From the NCBI RefSeq assembly GCF_042610375.1, contig NZ_JBGJZL010000001.1, forward strand, positions 62,001 to 126,000: DNA of 64,000 nt, read 5' to 3'. The notes beneath the pieces are model-generated. The model had not been told where the DNA came from, did no database searches, and saw only the letters and a list, made by a program, of their open reading frames with translations. Below, piece after piece: positions 41,866 to 51,425 of this stretch (position 1 is its first letter; each line of letters opens with the position of its first letter). The position numbers were made by a program, and so were the translations under genes. The DNA is from CTSoil-075 sp042610375. GTDB taxonomy: Bacteria; Bacillota; Negativicutes; DSM-13327.

Positions 41866-44072
41866 AATGATTGTCCTCCCTTATATAAATAACTCCATCC
41901 TGTCTTATACTGTAAATAACTCCATATCATATCCTCCTCGGGCCAAGAAGATATTTTTTCATATTCTGTTAAGATGGCATGTATTGCTGGTAATGAAGAA
42001 TAAAGATCTTGTAAACCTTCATTCCATCCATCAATATGATCCGATTTAATCTTTTTTGCCAACTCATTTCCCACTTTATTTCGGAGGGAAACATCTTTGA
42101 TTAACGCATCAATTTTTTGTTCATAGGTTAAATGATGCATAGGAAAAAGATCTTGCTCTCGCCCAAAAGATACATCATCAATTTTCAATAATTTTGCAAT
42201 TTGCTTCTCAAAGCAGACGACTGGTAACCCTTTTAATCCTGCTTCCAAGGAGGCTGTCAAAGATCCGATAGAAAATGAATCCAAATAAAGATCCGCTGCA
42301 CAATGAAATACATCCAAATCATACTGTGTACCCATGGCACATACTCGACCATTTGTCTGAATACGTAGTTGTCTCCACTCGTCCTCATCAGGCGGTCCAA
42401 TCACCAATACTATAGCATGAGGATGTTTTTGTACTAATTCGTACAACATCTGTAAGAAATTATAATTCCCACAGGGTGTATACTTATAAGTTGCAGCAAT
42501 ACTTAACAATAGGACGGCATCCTCACCAATTCCCAGTTTTTCTCGTGCACTCTTTCGTGTATAGTGAGTAGCAGACTCCGCCATGGGAATGGACAGTAGC
42601 ATCGAACGTGCTGTTCCTCTACGTTTTATTGTTACATCTTGCCCTGCAGGGCGAATCTCAGCAACCATATCCGCAATAAATGCACCAATCCAAAAGACAT
42701 GATCAGCATGATTTAGCAACATAACAGGTGGACCACCATCGACACCAAAAGCAATACTTGGAATCACATCCCAGGGATGAATATGTAACACAATCACATC
42801 AGCCCAAGAGTATGCAACCTCTCTAAGTACCTTCGCCGTGAGAAGCAATGTCAAATTTTTTTGCCCTAAATCAAGATACCATCCTCCTGACGATTCCGCA
42901 ATGTCTACAATCCATTTTGGCATCACCGGTCCAGCCCATAATGAAATGACAGAATGAATAGACTCAGAGTCCTGCTCCATCCACCGTGCTGCTAACCGTG
43001 TATGACCGCCGGTTTCATACCCCTCACTAAAAACATGCAAAACATGTCTTTTATCTCCTACCCTCTTAGGTCCATTTGTAATGGATTGCTTACAGATGGT
43101 ATTCAAATTTTCTGCACAACATTTTAATATATTTTCTAGATCAGGAGAGAAAAATAGGCCTGTATGGTGATAATGTGCATCTTTCCCCGCCTTTTGTACA
43201 AGATCGGCTGCTTTTTCCCAGTCGCCAGATAACATTGCTTGTTCGGCGTCAAAAATATGTTGATTGAGTATATATTTCGAACGACTAAGTAATTTTTTTG
43301 CTAATGTAATATCATCTTCGGTAACAAGCCATTGACGTAAAAGCTCTGTTTGTTCTTCCTTATGTACTCGATCAGGTATAGGAGTTAGTTCATACACAGA
43401 AGGAAATAAATCCTTTGAATACTCATTTAAAAAAACTTGCCGATATTGTTCATAACCATTACTTATATTAGGCACTCCACTATCATGAATACACCAGGGC
43501 GTCTGTTGCTCAGGTATGCCTACTGCATAACCAGCTCGCAGAAACTCTAGACTCTGTGATATATCGTAAAAATGCCAACCTGTAAAAAGATCTTCTCGCC
43601 AAGTTATATCATATTGAGTGATCAAAATAAGTCCATCAACACATTGAACTGGCGCATAATCACCGTGAACATCATTAAATTGCAGTAATTCCATCCGATC
43701 CTTGTGAGTATCATAAGCAGTGCCATATAATTCTGTGGATTCCCACCACATCCCATTGGAAGGTAATTTCTTACAACCGATTACCCCCATCAACCCAAGA
43801 TTGTCATGATTCTGAAATACTGTAATCACATCTTGAATGAAGTTTTTGTTAATAATAAAGACATCTTGATGCAAATAAACTTTATATTGGGCATCGGTAG
43901 AATGCATCGCACTATTGTACCCTTTTGTGATGGATGGAGCATGTTTAATCTGAATCTTTTGCACTTCAATTCCTTCAGGAATAATTAAGTGATCGATATA
44001 CAATAATGATTCTTGATAGACTCTCTCATCATTAACACAGGTAATAAAACAAATCTTATTCTTATTCATCAT
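41862..44072 (-). CDS. Two-domain glycosyltransferase (GT2-like + GT4-like)
   Basis: The N-terminal 230 residues follow a GT2-like pattern (KICFITCVNDERVYQESLLY, then YNSAMHSTDAQYKVYLHQDV with the metal-binding HQDV). A linker of about 110 residues follows. The C-terminal 380 residues look like a GT-B enzyme with two Rossmann halves (HVFSEGYETGGHTRLAARW, then LLSIAATYKYTPCGNYNFLQ, and FSIGSLTASLEAGLKGLPVV). It is a fusion that could build two linkages. Donors are unknown. Confidence 0.85.
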   Translation of the reverse strand: MMNKNKICFITCVNDERVYQESLLYIDHLIIPEGIEVQKIQIKHAPSITKGYNSAMHSTDAQYKVYLHQDVFIINKNFIQDVITVFQNHDNLGLMGVIGCKKLPSNGMWWESTELYGTAYDTHKDRMELLQFNDVHGDYAPVQCVDGLILITQYDITWREDLFTGWHFYDISQSLEFLRAGYAVGIPEQQTPWCIHDSGVPNISNGYEQYRQVFLNEYSKDLFPSVYELTPIPDRVHKEEQTELLRQWLVTEDDITLAKKLLSRSKYILNQHIFDAEQAMLSGDWEKAADLVQKAGKDAHYHHTGLFFSPDLENILKCCAENLNTICKQSITNGPKRVGDKRHVLHVFSEGYETGGHTRLAARWMEQDSESIHSVISLWAGPVMPKWIVDIAESSGGWYLDLGQKNLTLLLTAKVLREVAYSWADVIVLHIHPWDVIPSIAFGVDGGPPVMLLNHADHVFWIGAFIADMVAEIRPAGQDVTIKRRGTARSMLLSIPMAESATHYTRKSAREKLGIGEDAVLLLSIAATYKYTPCGNYNFLQMLYELVQKHPHAIVLVIGPPDEDEWRQLRIQTNGRVCAMGTQYDLDVFHCAADLYLDSFSIGSLTASLEAGLKGLPVVCFEKQIAKLLKIDDVSFGREQDLFPMHHLTYEQKIDALIKDVSLRNKVGNELAKKIKSDHIDGWNEGLQDLYSSLPAIHAILTEYEKISSWPEEDMIWSYLQYKTGWSYLYKGGQSL

Positions 44073-44084
44073 GCCTCCATCATC

Positions 44085-44375
44085 TCACTCACCCGAAGTG
44101 GTCATCAATTCCGTCATACCCTGCTGATAACAAGCGGTCGCTACACTCTGCAACAATTCTTCTTTCTTGATCATATCTTTATGAATAATATAAGCTACAT
44201 CCTTGGCTGCAATGATTTCCCCCATAATTAACTGTGCAAGTTGCTCAAGATTACGTTCTTTGTCAATATCATTTTCAATCCTTCGTAACATAAAAATGAC
44301 TTCTTGCACATCAACCACTTGCTTACTGGCTGACTTTAACTGACCAGTGTCTTGGCTTTTAAATTTTTCAGTCAT
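44085..44375 (-). CDS. Small helical protein of unknown function
   Basis: A 96-residue, mostly helical protein starting at the ATG at 44375, behind GAGGAG. Segments include VQEVIFMLRRIENDIDKERN, LAQLIMGEIIAAKDVAYIIH and LLQSVATACYQQGMTELM. There are no membrane helices and no recognised motif. It lies between a methyltransferase gene and the two-domain glycosyltransferase gene (12 bases), so it is co-expressed with them. A structural or chaperone-like role in the glycosylation machinery is possible. Confidence 0.7.
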   Translation of the reverse strand: MTEKFKSQDTGQLKSASKQVVDVQEVIFMLRRIENDIDKERNLEQLAQLIMGEIIAAKDVAYIIHKDMIKKEELLQSVATACYQQGMTELMTTSGE

Positions 44376-44439
44376 GGACAAAACTCCTCTTTCTGCCAAA
44401 CTTCCTCACTCTATCACTTCAATGTGAACCATAACCATT

Positions 44440-45177
44440 CTACTGAAAATATCGTGTTTCAGTTTCTACTTTTTCCTTTGTTAACATTGTTAAAAATTGA
44501 TAGGTGGATGCAAGTGGATCTTGAAGCAATTGAGAGATAAAAGCTGGATGTAAATTATATTTTTTTATATTGATTTCACTTTTATTTATGTCACGTTGCA
44601 AAAAATACAGTTTTTCAATCGTCATATCTAAATTGTGGATTAGTTGTTGCAGAGTCTGCAAAGTAAAGAATCTAAGATGGGTTTGTTCTAAAATTCCAGA
44701 GTCAACATATTCAAAATTTCCATGCAATAATGCAATTCGAATGGCACCAAATGCAATGTTGGGTACAGAGATTATAATTTTAGTTTTTAGCGAAATTCCT
44801 TTCAAAAGCTCTGTTAAAAACAGTAAGGGATCATCGATATGTTCAATCACATCAGCCAATACAATAAAATCATACTCTTCCTGTGCAATTTCATGAATCA
44901 CATCTTGGGCAAAACCAATATGAAACTTACGGTAACGCTTAGAATCCCAAGCTAATTGGGCAGCCCGTTGATTAGGCTCAATCCCATCAATAATCAAGTT
45001 TTTATGTTCCGCATGTAATACATGAGCGAGCAAACCTGCTCCTGCACCGATATCCAAAACTTTAGAGCCGTCAGGAATTATTTTTGAAATTCGATTTAAT
45101 GGGTTAGGTTCATCTTGTAAAACATTCATGACCATTTGCTGGTTATAAGAGTAGGTCTGATCTAACCGTTTAAACAT
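44440..45177 (-). CDS. Class I SAM-dependent methyltransferase
   Basis: The SAM-binding glycine motif is SKVLDIGAGAGLLAHVL, with an acidic strand end (IDGIEPNQRAAQLAW) and motif EYDFIVLADVIEHIDDP. The family resembles UbiE/Methyltransf_23 enzymes. It has 245 residues, normal for a single domain. In this operon it may O-methylate a glycan sugar. The real acceptor is not visible. Confidence 0.9.
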   Translation of the reverse strand: MFKRLDQTYSYNQQMVMNVLQDEPNPLNRISKIIPDGSKVLDIGAGAGLLAHVLHAEHKNLIIDGIEPNQRAAQLAWDSKRYRKFHIGFAQDVIHEIAQEEYDFIVLADVIEHIDDPLLFLTELLKGISLKTKIIISVPNIAFGAIRIALLHGNFEYVDSGILEQTHLRFFTLQTLQQLIHNLDMTIEKLYFLQRDINKSEINIKKYNLHPAFISQLLQDPLASTYQFLTMLTKEKVETETRYFQ

Positions 45178-45208
45178 TTGACACCCCCATATGTAATACT
45201 CTACAAAA

Positions 45209-46927
45209 TTAACTGCGTAAGTCTGTTACGATTTCCTTAATAAATAATATTTTAGCAAATTTCTCATTGATATGTCCCTGATAACCAGATTGCCGAATTT
45301 CTTCTAATGACTGAACATCATAGCGTAAAAACAAGCGAATGAAAAAATCAATATAAACTTTCGAGAAATGATTAATTTGCAGCTTATCAAAAAGATAAAA
45401 ATACTCAAATAAATTAATGGTTTTATTATTTTCGCAAATTGTTGTCATCTTTGTTTCATTGATGGCATCAATACAGATTAATGGTTGCTGTGTATAAACA
45501 AAATTCGGATTTAAACTCAGCAATTGAATATAAAAATCCAGATCCACCAACCATTTTAATTGATCATCAAATAACAAATCACACTTTCTAAAAATAACTG
45601 CACTTGGCGCACCAATAATATTAGCCAAAAATAAACGTTTAGGATCTCTATAGAGTAATTGAATTTCTTCAGTTGGAAGTATATGGCTAGAAATATAAAC
45701 ATCCTGTTCATAATGACGAGATGAACAAAAAGCCACCCCTGCTTGAGGATTTTGATCGAGCATCTCCACAAATGCACCTAAACTCTGTTCATCATAAAAC
45801 CAATCATCATGATGGAGAATTTTAATGTATTCTCCACTGGCATGTTCCATCGCAAAATTCCAATTTGCAGGGGAACCCAATTGCTGTTCATTTTTGATAT
45901 ATTTAATGGTGAGCATGGAAGAAAATTCATCGACAACAGGCTTTAAACAATCATCCCGTGAGTCATCTGTGATAATGATTTCATAATCCTTAAAACTTTG
46001 CCTATCTATTGATGCTAAACACCTTTTCAATAAAGCTGGTTGACGATAAGCAGGAATACAGATTGACACTTTGGGATTTTTTCTTTCATATCCAACTGGC
46101 AAAGTAATCCATTGCTTTGGAATCAAATCCGAGATATTTGAAGTCAAATCGTTAAACCACTGCTCTGGTGCAATCACAATTTTATTCAAACTTTCGTTGA
46201 GCCACCCTCCCCACCAGCTATATGTGCTGTTGGCAATAATATTATGGCGACAGCGGCTCATGAGCCATAAATCTTCCTGACTTCCCTTCCCCCGTGTATG
46301 CTCGACGATCACACAGTTAGGTAGACTCGCAAATTGCTCCTTGCACCACTCTGTATCATCGGAAAAAATATAAAATCTAACATCTGAATTTTTTTGTCCA
46401 ATGTAATGAATGGCACGTTGATAATATTCCATTCCCAAGACAGCATGATATGCGGCTTTTCCAAGATAATCACCTCGACGCACGTGAATGGCAACGGATG
46501 GCTGTTGGCTCATTTTCATGCCTAGACTCAAAGTTTCACTTGATAACGTCTGGCAGCTAGGGGTCAATTCTTGGCGAATGGTATCACTAAACTCCTGAAA
46601 GTATTGTTCACTTTGCCAATATCCCTCTGCTAAAATTACAGGTTCACGCAAAGAAAGTACTGCAGGATCAAAATTAAAATGTCGTTCTTTCCAAACAGAA
46701 ATACCTTGAATCCCCAGCCTAAAACCAATTTCTTTCAATTCATCGAAGGAATGAATCAATCCTGCTTGTATATTTAATTTATCCAGTTCATAAGAACGCT
46801 GAGTATCGACCGCGTAATGGCGTAGATCCAGATATAGTTTTTTACCTGTTCGTAAAGCCAATGCCCTACCACACGCATATTGAAACATCTGATTGCCCAG
46901 TCCACCAAGTAGCTGTACTACAATCAT
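45209..46927 (-). CDS. Fusion of GT11 fucosyltransferase-like and GT2 domains
   Basis: The N-terminal 280 residues match alpha-1,2-fucosyltransferase family GT11: QLLGGLGNQMFQYACGRALA, AEGYWQSEQYFQ, and the donor-binding HVRRGDYLG. The C-terminal 290 residues are a GT2 domain beginning KVSICIPAYRQPALLKRCLA, with ITDDSRDD and the metal motif HHDDWFYDE. The two domains share one 572-residue chain. The product suggests addition of a deoxyhexose and a further sugar to a glycan. It starts inside the stop of the upstream 1488-residue gene (ATGA overlap). Confidence 0.9.
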   Translation of the reverse strand: MIVVQLLGGLGNQMFQYACGRALALRTGKKLYLDLRHYAVDTQRSYELDKLNIQAGLIHSFDELKEIGFRLGIQGISVWKERHFNFDPAVLSLREPVILAEGYWQSEQYFQEFSDTIRQELTPSCQTLSSETLSLGMKMSQQPSVAIHVRRGDYLGKAAYHAVLGMEYYQRAIHYIGQKNSDVRFYIFSDDTEWCKEQFASLPNCVIVEHTRGKGSQEDLWLMSRCRHNIIANSTYSWWGGWLNESLNKIVIAPEQWFNDLTSNISDLIPKQWITLPVGYERKNPKVSICIPAYRQPALLKRCLASIDRQSFKDYEIIITDDSRDDCLKPVVDEFSSMLTIKYIKNEQQLGSPANWNFAMEHASGEYIKILHHDDWFYDEQSLGAFVEMLDQNPQAGVAFCSSRHYEQDVYISSHILPTEEIQLLYRDPKRLFLANIIGAPSAVIFRKCDLLFDDQLKWLVDLDFYIQLLSLNPNFVYTQQPLICIDAINETKMTTICENNKTINLFEYFYLFDKLQINHFSKVYIDFFIRLFLRYDVQSLEEIRQSGYQGHINEKFAKILFIKEIVTDLRS

Positions 46928-49900
46928 ATCAAACCTCCGCTATCATCTAGATCGTCAATCTTTTGCTGTTTCTTAATTAATTCCTCAGTCCACGTAATCT
47001 GCTCTTTGATGACTTTGGCAGGACTACCTCCAGCAATACAATTGCTGGGAACAGATTTAGCAACAACAGCCCCTAAGGCTACCACACTGTCCTTACCTAT
47101 TTCCACGCCCTTTAGTACAGTCACATTTTTACACACCCAAACATGATTTCCTACAATAATATCACGCCCAAAATTCACTCTCTCCCGCGTAGTTAAATCA
47201 ATCACGGAATGAGTATCGGAAGTCATAAAATTTATGCCCGAAGAAAATAAACACTCATCACCAATGATAATCTGAGTATCATCATCAGCATACTCAAAAA
47301 CCGCACCATTAATGGTCACTAATTTTCCTAGTATCGCTTTGCAACCACCACATTCGTGATAAAACTTAAAATGGGTGTAAAACAAATTATTCGATTCATT
47401 AATAAAAACTTCATTATTAGAACCTGTAAAATGGAAGTAACAATTTTGTAAATTTACATTTTTACCGATCGTGACTTTATTATTACTTCCTTGGAAAGCA
47501 AAACTAACATTGGTCAGATTGCATTGATTCAATTGGATTCGATTATTAAGAATTGGCAAAAATTTCAATTCATCGACGTAATCACTATCAAGAGTAGCGT
47601 TTATCATGGATTCAATACCAAAAAAATCTCTAAATGGGATCTGGGGTATTGCCTCGCCTATCACTTTAACTTCTGCGAATAGCTTTTGTATTTTCCCTTG
47701 TTCATTTAGTTCAAAACATAAATAGTCATAGGGTACCCTGATCATTTCCCGTTCAGATTGAACCTCTATACAATCCTGTGCCAAAGATAAAATTTCATAA
47801 GACAAAGATTTTCCCCAAGGGGTAAAGTGATTGTCAACGCCTATAAAACCGACTACTTCCACACCATTTTCCTTAAAAAGTCGACAACGTTTTTCCCACG
47901 TCGATACTTCGCCAACTATAATAAGTCGCTGTGCATCCTTCTCTTTTCTTTCCTCTTTGGCAGTGTGTACCTCTTCTTGCTTTGATTGTTTGTCTAGTAT
48001 AAACATCACTTGCTGATAAAGATGTTGTATACGTTCCTCTGCGATAAGAACCTGACAAACTGCCTGCCAATATCTCATCAATACAAGAGTAAATTCAGGT
48101 TCTGGATAATACAACCGTTTTGCATTAGCATTTTTTAATACAATCAGCCAATTACCTACGGCCTCAATAAATCCTAAATCGGCTGGAAATTGACTTAAAT
48201 GCAATGCTCTGTGCACTAATAATTGTTCCTGGCTAGGTTCAATTCTCAATCTGTTAAGCTGCTCTACATAGACTTTTTCTGCCGTTCCAATTTGTACATC
48301 ACTATATTGATGACTAACCTGTTCTTCAGAAAGCCGGTAATACAGCAATACCTCATTTATATTCGCTAAATTTTTTTCTGCAGCAAGATCAATCCACAGT
48401 TTATAATCTTCCCCATGATGATATCCTGATGAATACCGATGTTGTACACTACCAGATAAAGCATCGGCACGGAGCATGACTGTCGGATGCGCAATGGCAT
48501 TATAGAATAACAATAAACATTTTAGGATTTTGCTATCTAAGGGATAACTATTTTCCCCCATGATCCTACTTTGGCTCACACCAATGGTCTCCATCCATGT
48601 TCCACAAACAGCGATATCTGGATGTTCTTGCAGATAAGTAAGCTGCTTTGCTAAACGTTCAGGCTTACTAATATCATCTGCATCCATTCGAGCAATAAAT
48701 TCACCTCTAGCAACATCAAGACCACGGTTTAAGGATTTAATCAAACCCATATTATGTTCATTCTTTAGTAAGATAATCCTGGGATCATGATAAGATTGTA
48801 TAATTTCTAAACTCTTATCCGTAGAACCATCATCAACAATCAAAAATTCAAAATCCGTAAACGTCTGCCCTAAAATACTCTCAATCGTCTCTCGCAAGTA
48901 AGTCTCACCATTATAAACAGACATCAAAACAGAAATGCGTGGTGTTAAGGGTCTTCCTTCTATCACCCTGATAAAATTTTCTAACATTTTTTCTTCCGTA
49001 AACAAATTAGCAGCGCGCTCATAACACTGCTCTCCGATGATCGAACAGCGTTTTCTATCAGAAGCCAACAATTCGATCATCCTAGCAAGCTCATGTACAG
49101 TATTTTCCGTATTCAAATTCGGGTCTGGCAATACAATTCCCGCATCATGTAAAATTTCTGGAATACCACCGACAGCACTGGCAATGACCGGCATTTTTTT
49201 AGCCATTGCTTCCATAATGCTTAAGGGTAAACCTTCCGTAAATGACGGCAATACAAAAATATCCGAGGCATCAAGTAAGTCGGTAATATCTTGTCGATTT
49301 CCTAGTACATGTACTTTTGACCTTAATCCTGCCTGAGTCACTATCTTTCCTATTTCTTCCTCTCGTTCACCCGAACCAGCCCAAACAAAAAACAGTTTGT
49401 CCCATACCTTCGTCCGATGCAAACGTTGTATCGCAGCCAATTGCAAATCAAACCCTTTTAATGAATCCAGCCGTGCTGCTGTAAAACAAACAACCCCTTC
49501 TTGGGGAATGCCTAAATCATTACGCAGGCGATTCCGAATCGTCATATTGCGAGGCTGAAAAAATTTAGCTGGTCGCCCAAGGTAAATAACCTCGCCCTGA
49601 TCTGATGGCAAACGAAATAAACTCTCCAAGCACTCTTTACTAGCGTGACTCACAGCAATCACAGCATTGGCTTTTCGATAAATCCGTTCTCGTTCATCAA
49701 GTAACAGGGCAAATCGTTCTGCTAAAAAAGGTACTGTTGCATGTTCTACTTCAATAAAAGGTATTTTTAGCTCAATCGCCACACGTTTTGCAGCAAAATT
49801 GGAAAAAGGACAACAATCACTAAAAATAATTAAATCTGGTTTTTCTGCTGCAAAATATTTTTGAGGTTCATCCGTTTGCTGTACGGTTTTGCCAAATTCT

Positions 49901-51390
49901 TTAATCGTATCGTAAGCTAACCACAGATGCTTAATTCCAATGAGCTGCCGTTCTTTCACCCATGAATGTTCATTGTAGGTTTGCACAATGCTAACCTGAT
50001 AACCAGCCCGGCGCAATCCCACGGTTAATGCATGATCAAAATGCGCCGCTCCGCCAAAACAAGGATCATCAGTATACACAAGTATATGTTTAGTAGCCGG
50101 CAATACCTTGTCAGTTAAAGGAATCGTCGCGAATCCATCATAGCTAGTAAGATACTTATAGGAAAAAGGTAAACTTTTATTTCCTTCTATCGTTTGTACT
50201 TCTTGACTCGGCATAATCACAAAATCCCAAACTTGCTGAAGATTGGTTTCATCTATCGAATTGCAATGCACACGTGGCAAATCTAAGAGATCCTCAATTA
50301 ATTCATCATAACCCTCTTCTTTACGATACAATATGTCAACTTCTTCTTGCTTTCGATGTAGTTCCTGAATTTGTTGATAAAGATCTAGCCGTTTAGGAAA
50401 ACTTTGACCACTGACCAAAATATTACGTTTCATTCGCGGCTCAAGAGTAAGGTCATATCGCGGCTCAACCATGCCATGCCACACCAAATCCAATAATTGC
50501 TGGCGTTTTTTCTCTGGCGAATGATTTGCCCAGACTTCTTGATAACCAGCTAACGCCATCTGAAAAACTTCTTGGGGGTGATCTAACAAATACTTGCTCT
50601 TATCAACTAAATCATGAAAAGAATCGTAATACAATAAGTGTTTTCCTTCTTCAAATAATAAATCCATGCCAGAATGAGGAGAAGGACGGTCTGCGAGTAG
50701 CATCCCGCCTGCAGATAAAACTTCAAAGGTTCGAAGTCCCACATTACTATTTAATGTACATTCTAAACTAATCAAAGATTGTGCATATGCTTGTAGCGCT
50801 TGTATACCAGGGATTTGCAGCACCTGCAAGGGAAATCCTTGCTGCTGTAAACCATCCAAAAAATTTTTACGTCGTGGATGAAACCGTCCTGTCTGACCAA
50901 TAAACGTCATCACTTTCTGACGTTTTACCGCAAAAGGCATTTCTCTTGCTAACGCATTGAGTCCTGGCAACCAAAATATATTTTTACATCCTGCCTCACG
51001 AAAAAAATGCAAATGATGCCGATTATCAAAGGCCACTAGAAAATCCCACGGTTCAGACTTAGCATAAGCTATCACTCTTTCAATCGGTCTGTCCATATGA
51101 TGTGTATCTGCAATCAATAATACCTTCGGTCCTGAAAAACATCCTAGATTATATGGCTGGGCTACACAACTGGAATCTGCCCAAACAACAATCATATCAG
51201 GCTTTTGATGAGCAGGTAGCCTATCAATGACTACCTTTATATCAAATCGTCCTGCTGGAGTCTGAATATGAGTATAACCATGTTCAGAGTGTCTCGTCGG
51301 CCAATTCGGACCACAAACAACCTGCTCATCAGATAAAACAGCACAACCAACATAGTGCTCGCTCGTATGAGTGCAGTACAAAATACGCAT
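46924..51390 (-). CDS. 1488-residue multi-domain glycosyltransferase and acetyltransferase
   Basis: Four or five domains share one chain. Residues 1-310 resemble the CgeB/DUF3880-type GT-B group (CGPNWPTRHSEHGYTH, RTFEVLSAGGMLLADRPSPH). About 435-810 is a GT4 enzyme (FTAARLDSLKGFDLQLAAIQ, FVLPSFTEGLPLSIMEAMAK). About 813-1076 is a GT2 domain (SVLMSVYNGETYLRETIESI, ARMDADD). About 1146-1270 has a PglD-like nucleotide/acyl-donor fold (LIIVGEVSTWEKRC). About 1277-1463 is a left-handed beta-helix acetyltransferase ending VWVCKNVTVLKGVEIGKDSV and GGSPAKVI. It may assemble and O-acetylate a saccharide in one protein. The gene follows the GT41 gene by 35 bases. Confidence 0.88.
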   Translation of the reverse strand: MRILYCTHTSEHYVGCAVLSDEQVVCGPNWPTRHSEHGYTHIQTPAGRFDIKVVIDRLPAHQKPDMIVVWADSSCVAQPYNLGCFSGPKVLLIADTHHMDRPIERVIAYAKSEPWDFLVAFDNRHHLHFFREAGCKNIFWLPGLNALAREMPFAVKRQKVMTFIGQTGRFHPRRKNFLDGLQQQGFPLQVLQIPGIQALQAYAQSLISLECTLNSNVGLRTFEVLSAGGMLLADRPSPHSGMDLLFEEGKHLLYYDSFHDLVDKSKYLLDHPQEVFQMALAGYQEVWANHSPEKKRQQLLDLVWHGMVEPRYDLTLEPRMKRNILVSGQSFPKRLDLYQQIQELHRKQEEVDILYRKEEGYDELIEDLLDLPRVHCNSIDETNLQQVWDFVIMPSQEVQTIEGNKSLPFSYKYLTSYDGFATIPLTDKVLPATKHILVYTDDPCFGGAAHFDHALTVGLRRAGYQVSIVQTYNEHSWVKERQLIGIKHLWLAYDTIKEFGKTVQQTDEPQKYFAAEKPDLIIFSDCCPFSNFAAKRVAIELKIPFIEVEHATVPFLAERFALLLDERERIYRKANAVIAVSHASKECLESLFRLPSDQGEVIYLGRPAKFFQPRNMTIRNRLRNDLGIPQEGVVCFTAARLDSLKGFDLQLAAIQRLHRTKVWDKLFFVWAGSGEREEEIGKIVTQAGLRSKVHVLGNRQDITDLLDASDIFVLPSFTEGLPLSIMEAMAKKMPVIASAVGGIPEILHDAGIVLPDPNLNTENTVHELARMIELLASDRKRCSIIGEQCYERAANLFTEEKMLENFIRVIEGRPLTPRISVLMSVYNGETYLRETIESILGQTFTDFEFLIVDDGSTDKSLEIIQSYHDPRIILLKNEHNMGLIKSLNRGLDVARGEFIARMDADDISKPERLAKQLTYLQEHPDIAVCGTWMETIGVSQSRIMGENSYPLDSKILKCLLLFYNAIAHPTVMLRADALSGSVQHRYSSGYHHGEDYKLWIDLAAEKNLANINEVLLYYRLSEEQVSHQYSDVQIGTAEKVYVEQLNRLRIEPSQEQLLVHRALHLSQFPADLGFIEAVGNWLIVLKNANAKRLYYPEPEFTLVLMRYWQAVCQVLIAEERIQHLYQQVMFILDKQSKQEEVHTAKEERKEKDAQRLIIVGEVSTWEKRCRLFKENGVEVVGFIGVDNHFTPWGKSLSYEILSLAQDCIEVQSEREMIRVPYDYLCFELNEQGKIQKLFAEVKVIGEAIPQIPFRDFFGIESMINATLDSDYVDELKFLPILNNRIQLNQCNLTNVSFAFQGSNNKVTIGKNVNLQNCYFHFTGSNNEVFINESNNLFYTHFKFYHECGGCKAILGKLVTINGAVFEYADDDTQIIIGDECLFSSGINFMTSDTHSVIDLTTRERVNFGRDIIVGNHVWVCKNVTVLKGVEIGKDSVVALGAVVAKSVPSNCIAGGSPAKVIKEQITWTEELIKKQQKIDDLDDSGGLI

Positions 51391-51425
51391 CGTTCATTCC
51401 TCACTTACATGAATTATCGGTTTTC

